The position numbers were made by a program, and so were the translations under genes. The notes below the pieces were generated by a model that was not told where the DNA came from, searched no databases, and saw only the letters and a program-made list of their open reading frames with translations. This document shows, one piece after another, positions 45,136 to 53,574 of a DNA stretch of 64,000 nt. The stretch comes from Roseivivax jejudonensis (GTDB lineage Bacteria; Pseudomonadota; Alphaproteobacteria; Rhodobacterales; Rhodobacteraceae): positions 1-64,000 of the forward strand of contig NZ_FWFK01000009.1 of assembly GCF_900172265.1 (NCBI RefSeq), written 5' to 3'. Numbering within the stretch: the stretch's first letter is position 1; every line of letters begins with the position of its first letter.

Positions 45136-45170
45136 CGAACGCCCCGCTCCCCCGGCGGGGCGTTCGTTTT
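45136..45170 (+). terminator. Terminator after the BCCT gene
   Basis: A perfect 12-bp stem (CGAACGCCCCGC / GCGGGGCGTTCG) with a seven-base loop is followed by TTTT. The following gene therefore probably has its own promoter in the 78 bases that remain. Confidence 0.88.
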
Positions 45171-45248
45171 CCGAAGCGCCGACCCATCCGCCCTTGCCTT
45201 CGCCGCCTCCGCACGCGACCGTGCGGGTCCGCGCGAGGGAGGGCAGGG

Positions 45249-46841
45249 ATGCAGAGTGACTACGTCATCGTCGGGGCCGGGACGGCGGGCTGCGTGCTGG
45301 CGCGCCGCCTCAGCGACCGCGGCCACAGCGTCACGCTGCTCGAGGCCGGAGGACGCGACAACTACCATTGGGTGCATATCCCGATGGGCTATCTCTACTG
45401 CATCGGCAATCCCCGCACCGACTGGATGTTCCGGACGGCCGAGACCCCGGGCCTCAACGGACGGTCGCTGCTCTATCCCCGCGGCCGGATCCTCGGCGGC
45501 TCGTCGGCGATCAACGGGATGCTCTACCTGCGCGGACAGGCGGCGGATTACGACGGCTGGCGGCAGCAGGGGCTGACCGGCTGGGGCTGGGACGATGTCC
45601 GGCCCTACTTCCTGCGGTCCGAGGATTATGTCGACGGCGCGTCGGACCATCACGGCGCCGGCGGGCCCTGGCGGATCGAGAACCAGCGCTTGCGCTGGGA
45701 CGTGCTCGACGCTTTCGCCGACGCGGCCGAAGTCGCGGGCATCCCGCGAACGCCGGACTTCAATACCGGCGACAACGAGGGCGTGGGCTATTTCAAGGTC
45801 AGCCAGAAGCGCGGGTGGCGCGTCTCGATGGCCGGCGCGTTCCTGCGCGGCGCCGACCGGTCCCGCCTTCGGATCGAAACCGGCGCGCAGGTGCGCGAGA
45901 TCCTGTTCACCGACGGCCGCGCGACGGGCGTCGCGTTCGACCGCGACGGTGCGCGCATCGAGGCGCGGGCCTCGGCGGAGGTGATTCTCGCCGCGGGGGC
46001 GGTGGGATCGCCGCACCTGCTGCAGCTTTCGGGGCTCGGGCCGGGCGAATGGCTCTCCGAACACGGTGTCGCGGTGCGCCGGGACGTTCCGGGCATCGGC
46101 CGCAATCTCCAGGATCACCTGCAACTGCGCTGTTCCTGGCGGCTCGGCGGCGGGGCGAAGACGCTGAACCAGCTGGCCGGCTCTTGGATCGGCAAGGCCC
46201 GCATCGCGCTCGAATACGCGCTCTTCCGCTCCGGTCCGATGTCGATGGCACCGTCGCAGCTCGGCGCCTTCGCGCGCTCGCGCCCCGATGTCGCCACGCC
46301 GGATCTCGAGTACCATGTCCAGCCGCTGTCGCTGCCGGCCTTCGGCGAGCCGCTCGATCCGTTCCCCGCACTCACCGCGAGCGTCTGCCACCTGCGCCCC
46401 GAAAGCCGCGGGCACGTGCGGTTGACCGCGCCGGATCCGGGCGCCGCGCCGGAAATCGCGCCGAACTACCTCTCGACCGAGGGCGACCGCGCGGTCGCGG
46501 CCGATGCGATCCGGCTCACCCGCCGGATCATGGCCGGCCGCCCCATGGCGCGTTATGTGCCCGAAGAGATCAAGCCGGGCCCGGACGCGCAGAGCCCCGA
46601 GGAGCTGGCCCGCGCGGCCGGAGACATCGGCACGACCATCTTTCATCCCGTCGGCACCGTGCGCATGGGTGCCGATCCGGCGGCGCCGCTCGATGCCCAG
46701 CTCTGCCTGCGCGGCGTTCCGGGTCTGCGCGTGGTGGATGCCAGCGTCATGCCCCGGATCACCAGCGGCAACACCAACGCGCCCACCGCGATGATTGCCG
46801 AGAAGGCCGCCGACATGATCCTCGCCGCGGCGCGCGCCTGA
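45249..46841 (+). CDS. GMC-family FAD oxidoreductase (choline-dehydrogenase-like)
   Basis: A 530-residue GMC oxidoreductase. The FAD-binding DYVIVGAGTAGCVLARRL and LLEAGG are at the start, the GRILGGSSAINGMLYLRG signature is at about 78-95, and the catalytic His/Asn pair lies in FHPVGTVRMG and ITSGNTNAPT near the C-terminus. Close relatives include choline dehydrogenase and alcohol dehydrogenases; the adjacent BCCT transporter fits, but the substrate is unproven. Confidence 0.9.
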   Translation: MQSDYVIVGAGTAGCVLARRLSDRGHSVTLLEAGGRDNYHWVHIPMGYLYCIGNPRTDWMFRTAETPGLNGRSLLYPRGRILGGSSAINGMLYLRGQAADYDGWRQQGLTGWGWDDVRPYFLRSEDYVDGASDHHGAGGPWRIENQRLRWDVLDAFADAAEVAGIPRTPDFNTGDNEGVGYFKVSQKRGWRVSMAGAFLRGADRSRLRIETGAQVREILFTDGRATGVAFDRDGARIEARASAEVILAAGAVGSPHLLQLSGLGPGEWLSEHGVAVRRDVPGIGRNLQDHLQLRCSWRLGGGAKTLNQLAGSWIGKARIALEYALFRSGPMSMAPSQLGAFARSRPDVATPDLEYHVQPLSLPAFGEPLDPFPALTASVCHLRPESRGHVRLTAPDPGAAPEIAPNYLSTEGDRAVAADAIRLTRRIMAGRPMARYVPEEIKPGPDAQSPEELARAAGDIGTTIFHPVGTVRMGADPAAPLDAQLCLRGVPGLRVVDASVMPRITSGNTNAPTAMIAEKAADMILAAARA

Positions 46842-46856
46842 GGCGCGCCGCCCGAT

Positions 46857-46906
46857 CCTTCATCTTGCCATAAACCCCGGGGGTGCGGGGGCAGAGCCCC
46901 CGCGGA
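46857..46906 (-). repeat. Dispersed intergenic repeat, copy D
   Basis: On the minus strand it reads GCGGGGGC / GCCCCCGC hairpin, ACCCCCGGGGTTTA, then GGCAAGATGAAGG. It is nearly identical to copy B. It lies downstream of rpsU, beyond the rpsU terminator, and is convergent with the GMC gene. Confidence 0.78.
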
Positions 46907-47003
46907 TCACCGCCCGGACCGGATCGCGGGGGCGATGTGCCGGCGGACCGACACGACAGGCCCCCACACGACGGGCGCGACACGACGAAACCCCGGACAC
47001 GAC

Positions 47004-47031
47004 AAACCCCCGAAGGCATCCGCCCCGGGGG
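47004..47031 (-). terminator. Terminator of rpsU
   Basis: On the minus strand CCCCCG (47031-47026) pairs with CGGGGG (47012-47007) around a 13-base loop, and TTT follows. It lies 35 bases beyond rpsU. Confidence 0.55.
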
Positions 47032-47065
47032 TCGTCACATCTTCATACGTGTTCGAAGAGCTGCC

Positions 47066-47272
47066 TCAGAGGAGACCTTCGCGTTGCGCCTTCTTGCGCG
47101 CCAGCTTGCGGGCGCGGCGGATCGCTTCGGCCTTCTCGCGCGCTTTCTTCTCCGACGGCTTCTCGAAATGCTGCCGCAGCTTCATCTCGCGGAAGACGCC
47201 TTCGCGCTGGAGCTTCTTCTTCAGGGCGCGGAGCGCCTGATCGACGTTGTTGTCGCGAACACTCACCTGCAT
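47066..47272 (-). CDS. rpsU: 30S ribosomal protein S21
   Basis: S21 of 68 residues, very basic, important for initiation on the 30S platform. It starts [20 protein letters not shown], and the [21 protein letters not shown] helix is typical. It is divergent from a COQ9-family gene, an arrangement that gave that family the older name rpsU-divergently transcribed protein. Confidence 0.97.
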   Translation of the reverse strand: MQVSVRDNNVDQALRALKKKLQREGVFREMKLRQHFEKPSEKKAREKAEAIRRARKLARKKAQREGLL

Positions 47273-47325
47273 GTGGTTGTCACCACCTTTCTAGGTTGGA
47301 GTTTCAAGGAAGTGCAGGAGGTGGC

Positions 47326-47354
47326 CGTATACCAACTCCCCGCTAGCTTGTCCA
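47326..47354 (-). promoter_or_regulatory. Promoter of rpsU
   Basis: On the minus strand TGGACA (47349-47354) and TATACG (47326-47331) are separated by 17 bases, about 55 bases before the gene. Confidence 0.6.
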
Positions 47355-47397
47355 GTATCCGGGCCGAGACCCGCCGCAGAAACGGAGTGAACCCCTC

Positions 47398-48123
47398 ATG
47401 TCCGACGCCCAGAGCCCCGGCACCCCGGCCGGAGACCCGACCGACGCGCTGCTCGACGCCGCGCTCATGCATGTGCCCTTCGACGGCTGGACCGAGACCA
47501 CGGTCCGCGCCGCGACCGAGGATGCCGGCATCGACCGCGCGGTGGCGCGCGGCCTGTTTCCGCGCGGCCCGATCGACATGCTGATGGCCTTTCACGCGCG
47601 CGGCGACCGGCGCATGGCCGAACGGGTCGCCGCCGCGTCGCTCGACGGGCTGCGCTACCGCGACAAGGTCGCGCGGGCCGTGCGCCTGCGAGTCGAGGCG
47701 CTCGAGGATCGCGAGGCGGTGCGCCGCGGAATGACGCTGTTTTCTCTGCCGATGCACGGCGCTGACGGCACCCGCGCGCTCTGGCGCACCGTCGACGCGA
47801 TCTGGACCGCGCTCGGCGACGGGTCGGACGATCTCAACTGGTATACCAAGCGGGCCACGCTGTCGGGCGTCTACGGCGCGACCGTGCTCTACTGGCTGGG
47901 CGATGATTCGCCGGGCAGCCGCGACACCTGGGAATTCCTTGACCGGCGCATCGACGGCGTGATGCGCGTCGAGAAGGCCAAGGCGACGATGCGCAAGATG
48001 CCGGTCGTGGGCCAGCTCATGGGCCTGCAGGATCGCGTCGCGAGCCGGGTGAGCGCGCCTGCGCGGCGCGACGACATCCCCGGCCAGACCGACGCCGCGC
48101 GGCCGTCGGGCGGTGCGGAGTGA
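47398..48123 (+). CDS. COQ9 family protein (rpsU-divergent)
   Basis: A 241-residue protein of the COQ9/TIGR02396 family. The N-terminal TetR-like helical part (DALLDAALMHVPFDGWTETT, residues 18-37) and the C-terminal COQ9 part with NWYTKRATLSGVYGATVLYW are clear. In eukaryotes COQ9 binds lipid and helps COQ7 in ubiquinone synthesis. The bacterial role is probably the same. It is divergent from rpsU and starts 125 bases away. Confidence 0.92.
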   Translation: MSDAQSPGTPAGDPTDALLDAALMHVPFDGWTETTVRAATEDAGIDRAVARGLFPRGPIDMLMAFHARGDRRMAERVAAASLDGLRYRDKVARAVRLRVEALEDREAVRRGMTLFSLPMHGADGTRALWRTVDAIWTALGDGSDDLNWYTKRATLSGVYGATVLYWLGDDSPGSRDTWEFLDRRIDGVMRVEKAKATMRKMPVVGQLMGLQDRVASRVSAPARRDDIPGQTDAARPSGGAE

Positions 48124-48214
48124 CCCGAGCGTCGGATTGACGCCATCTCCGCCCCGGCCCATCGTGGCCGCTGGCGAGCGCGGGCGCTCGTCGGACCGGG
48201 CAGAGGAGCGGGCG

Positions 48215-49195
48215 ATGAGCACGATGCGCGTGGTGGAGATCGAGGCGGCAGGCGGGCCCGAGGTCCTCAAGCCGGGACGCCGCGAGGTGCCGGAGCCGGG
48301 CCACGGGCAGGTCCTTCTGAAGATCGCCTATGCCGGCGTGAACCGGCCCGACGCGCTCCAGCGCGCGGGGCTTTATGCACCACCGCCCGAGGCCAGCGAC
48401 CTGCCCGGTCTCGAAGCCGCCGGCGAGGTCGCGGCGATCGGACCCGGCGTGACCGAGCTCTCGGTTGGCGACGCAGTCTGCGCGCTGCTGCCCGGCGGCG
48501 GTTACGCCGAGTATGCCGTGACGCCGGCCGCGCATTGCCTGCCGGTGCCGAAGGACATGGACCTGCGCCGTGCCGCGTGCCTGCCCGAGACGTATTTCAC
48601 CGTCTGGTCCAACGTCTTCCAGCGCGGCGGGCTCGAGGCCGGTGAGCGGTTTCTCTGCCATGGCGGCTCTTCGGGGATCGGGACGACGGCGATCCAGCTC
48701 GGGCGGCATTTCGGCGCACGGGTTTTCGCGACCGCCGGGTCGGCCGACAAGTGCGCGACGTGCACCGAGCTCGGCGCCGAGCGCGCGATCAATTACCGCG
48801 AGGAGGATTTCGTGGAGATCCTCCGCGAGGAAGGCGGCGCCGACCTGATTCTCGACATGGTCGGCGGCGACTACATCCCCCGCAACGTGCGCGCGCTGGC
48901 GGACGATGGCCGGCTGGTGCAGATCGCGTTCCTGTCGGGCCCGAAGGCGGAGCTGAACTTCGCGCAGGTGATGACGCGGCGGCTGACGATCACCGGCTCG
49001 ACCCTGCGCCCTCAGAGCGACCTCGCCAAGGCCCGCATCGCCGAGGCGCTACGCCGGCACGTCTGGCCGCTGCTCGACGCCGGCACCGTCGGGCCGATCA
49101 TGGATTCGGAGTTTCCGCTGGACGCGGCGGCCGACGCCCATGCGCGCATGGAGAGCTCGGGCCATATCGGCAAGATCGTCCTGAAGATCGACTGA
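48215..49195 (+). CDS. NAD(P)H-quinone oxidoreductase, PIG3 family
   Basis: A 326-residue MDR protein close to TIGR02824 (PIG3). It has an N-terminal GroES-like domain (YAGVNRPDALQRAGLYAPPP) and the NADPH-binding FLCHGGSSGIGTTAIQLGRH (about 146-165). There are no zinc-ligand residues. It should reduce quinones with NADPH. ATG 48215 is preferred to the 34-residue longer reading. Same strand as the COQ9 and the next MDR gene. Confidence 0.9.
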   Translation: MSTMRVVEIEAAGGPEVLKPGRREVPEPGHGQVLLKIAYAGVNRPDALQRAGLYAPPPEASDLPGLEAAGEVAAIGPGVTELSVGDAVCALLPGGGYAEYAVTPAAHCLPVPKDMDLRRAACLPETYFTVWSNVFQRGGLEAGERFLCHGGSSGIGTTAIQLGRHFGARVFATAGSADKCATCTELGAERAINYREEDFVEILREEGGADLILDMVGGDYIPRNVRALADDGRLVQIAFLSGPKAELNFAQVMTRRLTITGSTLRPQSDLAKARIAEALRRHVWPLLDAGTVGPIMDSEFPLDAAADAHARMESSGHIGKIVLKID

Positions 49196-49256
49196 GCAGT
49201 CGCGCGGCCCGCCGCCGAGAACGGGCCGCAACAGGCACCCCTGAAGGAGACACGAC

Positions 49257-50231
49257 ATGGCCAAGACCGTCATCATCGAGCAGACCGGCGGACCGGAGGT
49301 CCTGAAGGTCGTCGATCGCGACGTGGGCGCACCGGGCCCGGGCGAGATCCGGATCCGGCACGAGGCCTGCGGGCTGAACTTCATCGACACCTACCAGCGC
49401 AGCGGGCTCTACAAGCTCGACCTGCCGCACGCGCTGGGGATGGAGGCCGCCGGCATCGTAGACGCGGTGGGAGAAGGGGTCACCCACCTCGCGCCCGGAG
49501 ACCGTGCCGCCTATGCCGCGATGCCCCCCGGCGCCTACGCCGAGGCGCGCGTGATGCCCGCGACGCAGGTCTGCCCGCTGCCCGAGGCGATCTCGTTCGA
49601 GGAGGGCGCCGCCATGATGCTCAAGGGGCTCACGGTGCAGTACCTCTTCCACCGCACCTCGCCGCTCGGCCCCGGCGACACGGTGTTGTTCCATGCCGCG
49701 GCCGGCGGTGTCGGCCTGATTGCCTGCCAATGGGCGCGGTCGGAGGGGATCCGCCTGATCGGCACCGCCGGCGGGCCCGAGAAGTGCCGGTTGGCCGAGG
49801 AGCACGGGGCCGAAGCCTGCATCGACTACCGGTCCGAGGACTGGGTCGCGCGGGTGCGCGAGTTGACCGACGGCAAGGGCGTGCAGGCGGTGATGGACGG
49901 CGTGGGCAAGGACACCTTCTCCGGCTCGCTCGACTGCCTCGCCCCGCTCGGAATGATGATGTCCTTCGGAAACGCGAGCGGTCCGGTGCCGCCGGTCGAT
50001 ATCTCGCAACTGGCGGCAAAGGGCTCGCTCAAGGTGACGCGCCCGACGCTCTTCACCCACATCGCCGATCACGCCACCTGCCAGGAGATGGGGCGCATGC
50101 TGATGGAGAAGGTCGGCGGCGGTGACGTGCGGATCCGGATCGATCAGCGCTTCGCGCTCGACGACGTGACAGAGGCGCACCGTGCGCTCGAGGCGCGCCG
50201 GACGACCGGCTCCACGATCCTGACGGTCTGA
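49257..50231 (+). CDS. NADPH:quinone reductase (Qor-like)
   Basis: A 324-residue zinc-free MDR protein of the QOR group. It starts MAKTVIIEQTGGPEVLKVV; the AHGEARVMP-like substrate region and FHAAAGGVGLIACQWARSEG (about 145-164) for NADPH are present. The protein is about 30% similar in plan to its neighbour, consistent with an old duplication. A GAAGGAGA site lies upstream. Confidence 0.92.
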   Translation: MAKTVIIEQTGGPEVLKVVDRDVGAPGPGEIRIRHEACGLNFIDTYQRSGLYKLDLPHALGMEAAGIVDAVGEGVTHLAPGDRAAYAAMPPGAYAEARVMPATQVCPLPEAISFEEGAAMMLKGLTVQYLFHRTSPLGPGDTVLFHAAAGGVGLIACQWARSEGIRLIGTAGGPEKCRLAEEHGAEACIDYRSEDWVARVRELTDGKGVQAVMDGVGKDTFSGSLDCLAPLGMMMSFGNASGPVPPVDISQLAAKGSLKVTRPTLFTHIADHATCQEMGRMLMEKVGGGDVRIRIDQRFALDDVTEAHRALEARRTTGSTILTV

Positions 50232-50259
50232 GGCTGCCCCCCCACGGCGGGCGTCGCGC

Positions 50260-51525
50260 TCAGCCGAGCGCGCGCCAGCCGATGTCGCGGCGGCATATAC
50301 CTTCGGGCCAGTCGATCGCGTCGACGAGTGCGTAGGCCCGGGACTGCGCCTCGGCGAGCGTGGCGCCGCGCGCGGTGCAGTTCAGAACGCGCCCGCCCGC
50401 GGCGACGATCCGTCCGTCATCGCTCGCCGTGCCCGCGTGAAAGGTCATGCGGCTGCCGTCCTCGGGCAGCGCCTCCAGCCCGCCGATGACCGAGCCCTTG
50501 CGGTAGGCGCCGGGATAACCCTCGGCGGCGAGGACGACCGTCATCGCGTGATCGTCGGCCCAGTTCACCTGCGCCTCCGACAAGCGCCCCTCGGCGCAGG
50601 CATGGATCAGATCGAACGCCTGCCCGCCGAGCCGCATCATCAGGACCTGGCATTCGGGATCGCCGAAGCGGACGTTGTATTCCACCAGCCGCGGCGCCCC
50701 GTCCTCGATCATCAGGCCGACATAGAGCACGCCGCTATAGGGCATTCCGCGGCGCGCCATTTCCGCCATCGTCGGGCGCACGATCTCCTCGAGCGCGCGC
50801 GCCTCGACCTCCGGCGTCATCACCGGGGCCGGGGAATAGGCGCCCATGCCGCCGGTATTCGGCCCGGTATCGCCCTCGCCGATCCGCTTGTGATCCTGCG
50901 CGGTGCCGATCGGCAGGCAGGTCTCGCCGTCCACAAGCACGAAGAACGACGCCTCCTCGCCGGTCATGCATTCCTCGATCACCACCTCGGCACCGGCGGC
51001 GCCGAAATCGCCGCCGAACATCGCGTCGATCGCCCCGAGCGCCTCCTCGGTGGTTTCCGCGACGATCACGCCCTTGCCGGCGGCGAGCCCGTCCGCCTTG
51101 ACCACGATCGGCGCGCCGGTGGCGCTCACGTGCGCGCGGGCTGCCGCGGCGTCGTCGAACCGGGCCCAGGCCGCGGTGGGCGCGCCGACCGCCGCGCAGA
51201 TCTCCTTGGTAAAGGCCTTCGACGCCTCGAGCCGTGCCGCCGCCGCCGACGGCCCGAACACGAGGATCCCCGCCTCGCGCAGGCGGTCGGTAACCCCGGC
51301 GGCCAGCGGCGCCTCGGGTCCGACGATGACGAGGTCGACCGCGTGCTCTCCGGCGAATTCCGCGACCGCGCCGCCATCCTCGATGTCGAGCGTCGCGCAG
51401 GTGGCGATCCAGGCGATCCCGGCATTGCCCGGCGCCACGATCAGCTTGTCGCATTTCGGGTTCTGCAGCGTCGCCCAGGCCAGCGCGTGCTCGCGCCCGC
51501 CGCCGCCGAGAATGAGGATGTTCAT
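50260..51525 (-). CDS. purD: Phosphoribosylamine-glycine ligase
   Basis: GARS of 421 residues joins phosphoribosylamine and glycine with ATP in de novo purine synthesis. It starts MNILILGGGGREHALAW. ATP-grasp motifs (VVKADGLAAGKGV at about 139-151, and VEYNVRFGDPECQ at about 283-295) are intact. The start is placed at 51525; a longer reading to 51585 has no SD. It is transcribed away from the Cys-rich gene and xseA. Confidence 0.97.
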   Translation of the reverse strand: MNILILGGGGREHALAWATLQNPKCDKLIVAPGNAGIAWIATCATLDIEDGGAVAEFAGEHAVDLVIVGPEAPLAAGVTDRLREAGILVFGPSAAAARLEASKAFTKEICAAVGAPTAAWARFDDAAAARAHVSATGAPIVVKADGLAAGKGVIVAETTEEALGAIDAMFGGDFGAAGAEVVIEECMTGEEASFFVLVDGETCLPIGTAQDHKRIGEGDTGPNTGGMGAYSPAPVMTPEVEARALEEIVRPTMAEMARRGMPYSGVLYVGLMIEDGAPRLVEYNVRFGDPECQVLMMRLGGQAFDLIHACAEGRLSEAQVNWADDHAMTVVLAAEGYPGAYRKGSVIGGLEALPEDGSRMTFHAGTASDDGRIVAAGGRVLNCTARGATLAEAQSRAYALVDAIDWPEGICRRDIGWRALG

Positions 51526-51648
51526 GGCCTGCGTGCCCCTGTCCTGCCTGCGCCCGCCCATAGCGGCGCACCCGGTGTCGTACAAGTGTCACGGAACCGG
51601 CGCAGCCCGGCCCGGTTGCGCCTCGGAGACCGACAGGAGGGCGCGGCC

Positions 51649-51882
51649 ATGATGGAACAGACCTATTTCGTTACCAGGACGCCGGAGATCGACGGCGTGC
51701 ATTTCGTCCACAGCGACAAATGCCAGGTGTTTCCGGACATGCAGACAGAAGAACTCGGCACGTTCGAAGGCTGCGAGGCCGCGATGGACGTGGCGCGCGG
51801 ACGCTACGATCCGATCAACGCCTGCGCGCTCTGCTGCCCGAAATGCTACGTCAAGCGCGGCGACGCGGACGCCGCCGCCTGA
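51649..51882 (+). CDS. Small Cys-rich protein (CxxCCxxC)
   Basis: A 77-residue protein with HFVHSDKCQVFPD (H18, H21, C25), C42, and the C-terminal CALCCPKC (C59, C62, C63, C66). The pattern H-H-C, LGxFxxCxxA, CxxCCxxC resembles a widespread family of very small uncharacterised proteins and suggests metal binding. AGGAGG lies eight bases before ATG 51649. Divergent from purD and 61 bases before xseA. Confidence 0.72.
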   Translation: MMEQTYFVTRTPEIDGVHFVHSDKCQVFPDMQTEELGTFEGCEAAMDVARGRYDPINACALCCPKCYVKRGDADAAA

Positions 51883-51943
51883 GCGCCGCTTTTCTCCGCC
51901 GCGCCGCGCCGCTAGTCTGCCGCCCGAGGCAAGCGGAGGCAGC

Positions 51944-53494
51944 ATGAACCTGATCGAGGACGCGGACGACGGGGCGCCCGGCAACACGCCCGAGTTTTCG
52001 GTCTCCGAGATCTCGGGCGCGGTCAAGCGCGTGATCGAGGGCGAGTTCGGCCATGTCCGGATCCGCGGCGAAGTCGGGCGCGTCTCGCGCCCCCGCTCGG
52101 GCCACGTCTATCTCGATCTCAAGGATGACCGTGCGGTCATTTCCGGCGTGATGTGGAAGGGGGTCGCGGCCCGCCAGGACACGCAGCCCGAAGAGGGGCT
52201 GGAGGTCGTGGCGACCGGCCGGCTCACCACCTTTCCCGGCCAGTCCAAGTACCAGATCGTGATCGAGGAGATCCGGCCGGCGGGGCAGGGCGCGCTCATG
52301 GCGATGCTGGAAAAGCGCCGGGCCGCGCTCGCCGCCGAAGGTCTCTTCGACCCCGCGCGCAAGCGCGAACTGCCGTATCTGCCCGAGATCGTCGGCGTCG
52401 TCACCTCGCCCTCGGGCGCGGTGATGCGCGACATCCTGCACCGGCTGCGCGAACGCTTCCCGCGCAAGGTGCTGATCTGGCCGGTCGCGGTGCAGGGCGC
52501 CGCCTGCGCACCCGAGGTCGCCCGCGCCATCGAGGGGTTCAATCGCCTGACGCCCGGCGGTGCGCTGCCGCGCCCCGATGTCCTGATCGTCGCGCGGGGC
52601 GGCGGCTCGGTCGAGGATCTCTGGGGCTTCAACGAAGAGGCCGTGGTCCGCGCCGCCGCCGCCTCCGCGATCCCGCTGATCTCGGCGGTGGGCCACGAGA
52701 CCGACACGACGCTGATCGATTTCGCCGCCGACCGGCGCGCGCCGACCCCCACCGCGGCGGCCGAGATCGCGGTGCCGGTCCGGCGCGATCTCCTCGCCGC
52801 GCTGTCGGATATCGGCGCGCGGATGACCCGCGCGGCCGGCTACCGGCTCGAGGTCCGCGGCCAGCGGCTGCGCGATCTTTCGCGCGCGCTGCCCCGGCCC
52901 GAGACATTGATCGAGGCCGCGCGGCAACGCCTCGACGTCGCCGGCGACCGGTTGCCCGCCGCGCTCACACGCTCGGTCCAGGCACGGCGCGTGACGCTGT
53001 CCGAACGCGCGGGCTCGCTCCGCCCGGCGGCGCTGCGGTCGCGCACCGCCGATGCGCGGCGCGGCCTCGGCGCGCTCGCACCCCGGATCGCGCCGGCGCT
53101 CGCCCGCCTCGTCGCCGCACGGCGCGAGGCGCTCGGCCGCCGCACCGACCGGCTCGACCCGCGCCCGCTTCGCACCCGCATCGCGCATCACGACGAGCGC
53201 CTCGCGGGTCTCGCGCGCCGGCTCGACGCCGCCTTCGTCGAGGCGACGGCCGCGCGCCGCACCCGGCTTGATGCGCTCGACCGCCTGCGCGAGACGCTCG
53301 GGTACCGCGAAACGCTCCGACGCGGCTACGCGGTCGTGCGCGGCGACGGCCACGTGGTCACGACGAAACCGGCCGCCGAGGCCGCGAGCGGCCTCGAGAT
53401 CGAGTTTCACGACGGTCGCCTGCGGCTCGGCGGCGCCGCGCCGCGCGGCCCCTCTCGCAAGAAGGGAGCCCCCGAGCAGGGCTCCCTCTTCTGA
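51944..53494 (+). CDS. xseA: Exodeoxyribonuclease VII large subunit
   Basis: XseA of 516 residues, the catalytic subunit of exonuclease VII. The N-terminal OB-fold (FGHVRIRGEVGRVSRPRSGH) is followed by the nuclease core (GVVTSPSGAVMRDILHRLRE, VARGGGSVEDLWGFN, ISAVGHETDTTLIDFAADRR) and a long Arg-rich helical region. xseB is not in the window. The 3' end of the gene encodes a hairpin. Confidence 0.96.
   Translation: MNLIEDADDGAPGNTPEFSVSEISGAVKRVIEGEFGHVRIRGEVGRVSRPRSGHVYLDLKDDRAVISGVMWKGVAARQDTQPEEGLEVVATGRLTTFPGQSKYQIVIEEIRPAGQGALMAMLEKRRAALAAEGLFDPARKRELPYLPEIVGVVTSPSGAVMRDILHRLRERFPRKVLIWPVAVQGAACAPEVARAIEGFNRLTPGGALPRPDVLIVARGGGSVEDLWGFNEEAVVRAAAASAIPLISAVGHETDTTLIDFAADRRAPTPTAAAEIAVPVRRDLLAALSDIGARMTRAAGYRLEVRGQRLRDLSRALPRPETLIEAARQRLDVAGDRLPAALTRSVQARRVTLSERAGSLRPAALRSRTADARRGLGALAPRIAPALARLVAARREALGRRTDRLDPRPLRTRIAHHDERLAGLARRLDAAFVEATAARRTRLDALDRLRETLGYRETLRRGYAVVRGDGHVVTTKPAAEAASGLEIEFHDGRLRLGGAAPRGPSRKKGAPEQGSLF
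53463..53490 (+). terminator. Terminator-like hairpin overlapping the xseA stop region
   Basis: AGGGAGCCC and GGGCTCCCT (53463-53471, 53479-53487) pair with a seven-base loop, followed by CTTC and the stop codon. The hairpin lies inside the last codons of xseA. Confidence 0.5.
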
Positions 53495-53511
53495 CCGGTC
53501 CGCACTCCGGT

Positions 53512-53561
53512 CCTTCTTCTTGGTCCAAGTACTCCCGGGGGTGTGGGGGCAGAGCCCCCAC
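53512..53561 (-). repeat. Dispersed intergenic repeat, copy E
   Basis: On the minus strand: GTGGGGGC / GCCCCCAC hairpin with a three-base loop, then ACCCCCGGGAGTACTTGG and ACCAAGAAGAAGG. It joins the hairpin of copies B and D with the tail of copy C. It follows the minus-strand fadB-like gene directly and likely terminates it. Confidence 0.82.
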
Positions 53562-53574
53562 GGATCCCGCCGGG

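Noticed and set aside
43470-46646. A 1058-residue open frame on the minus strand across the BCCT and GMC genes
   Set aside because: It is an artefact of high GC content. The plus-strand genes have clear family motifs and the minus frame has none.
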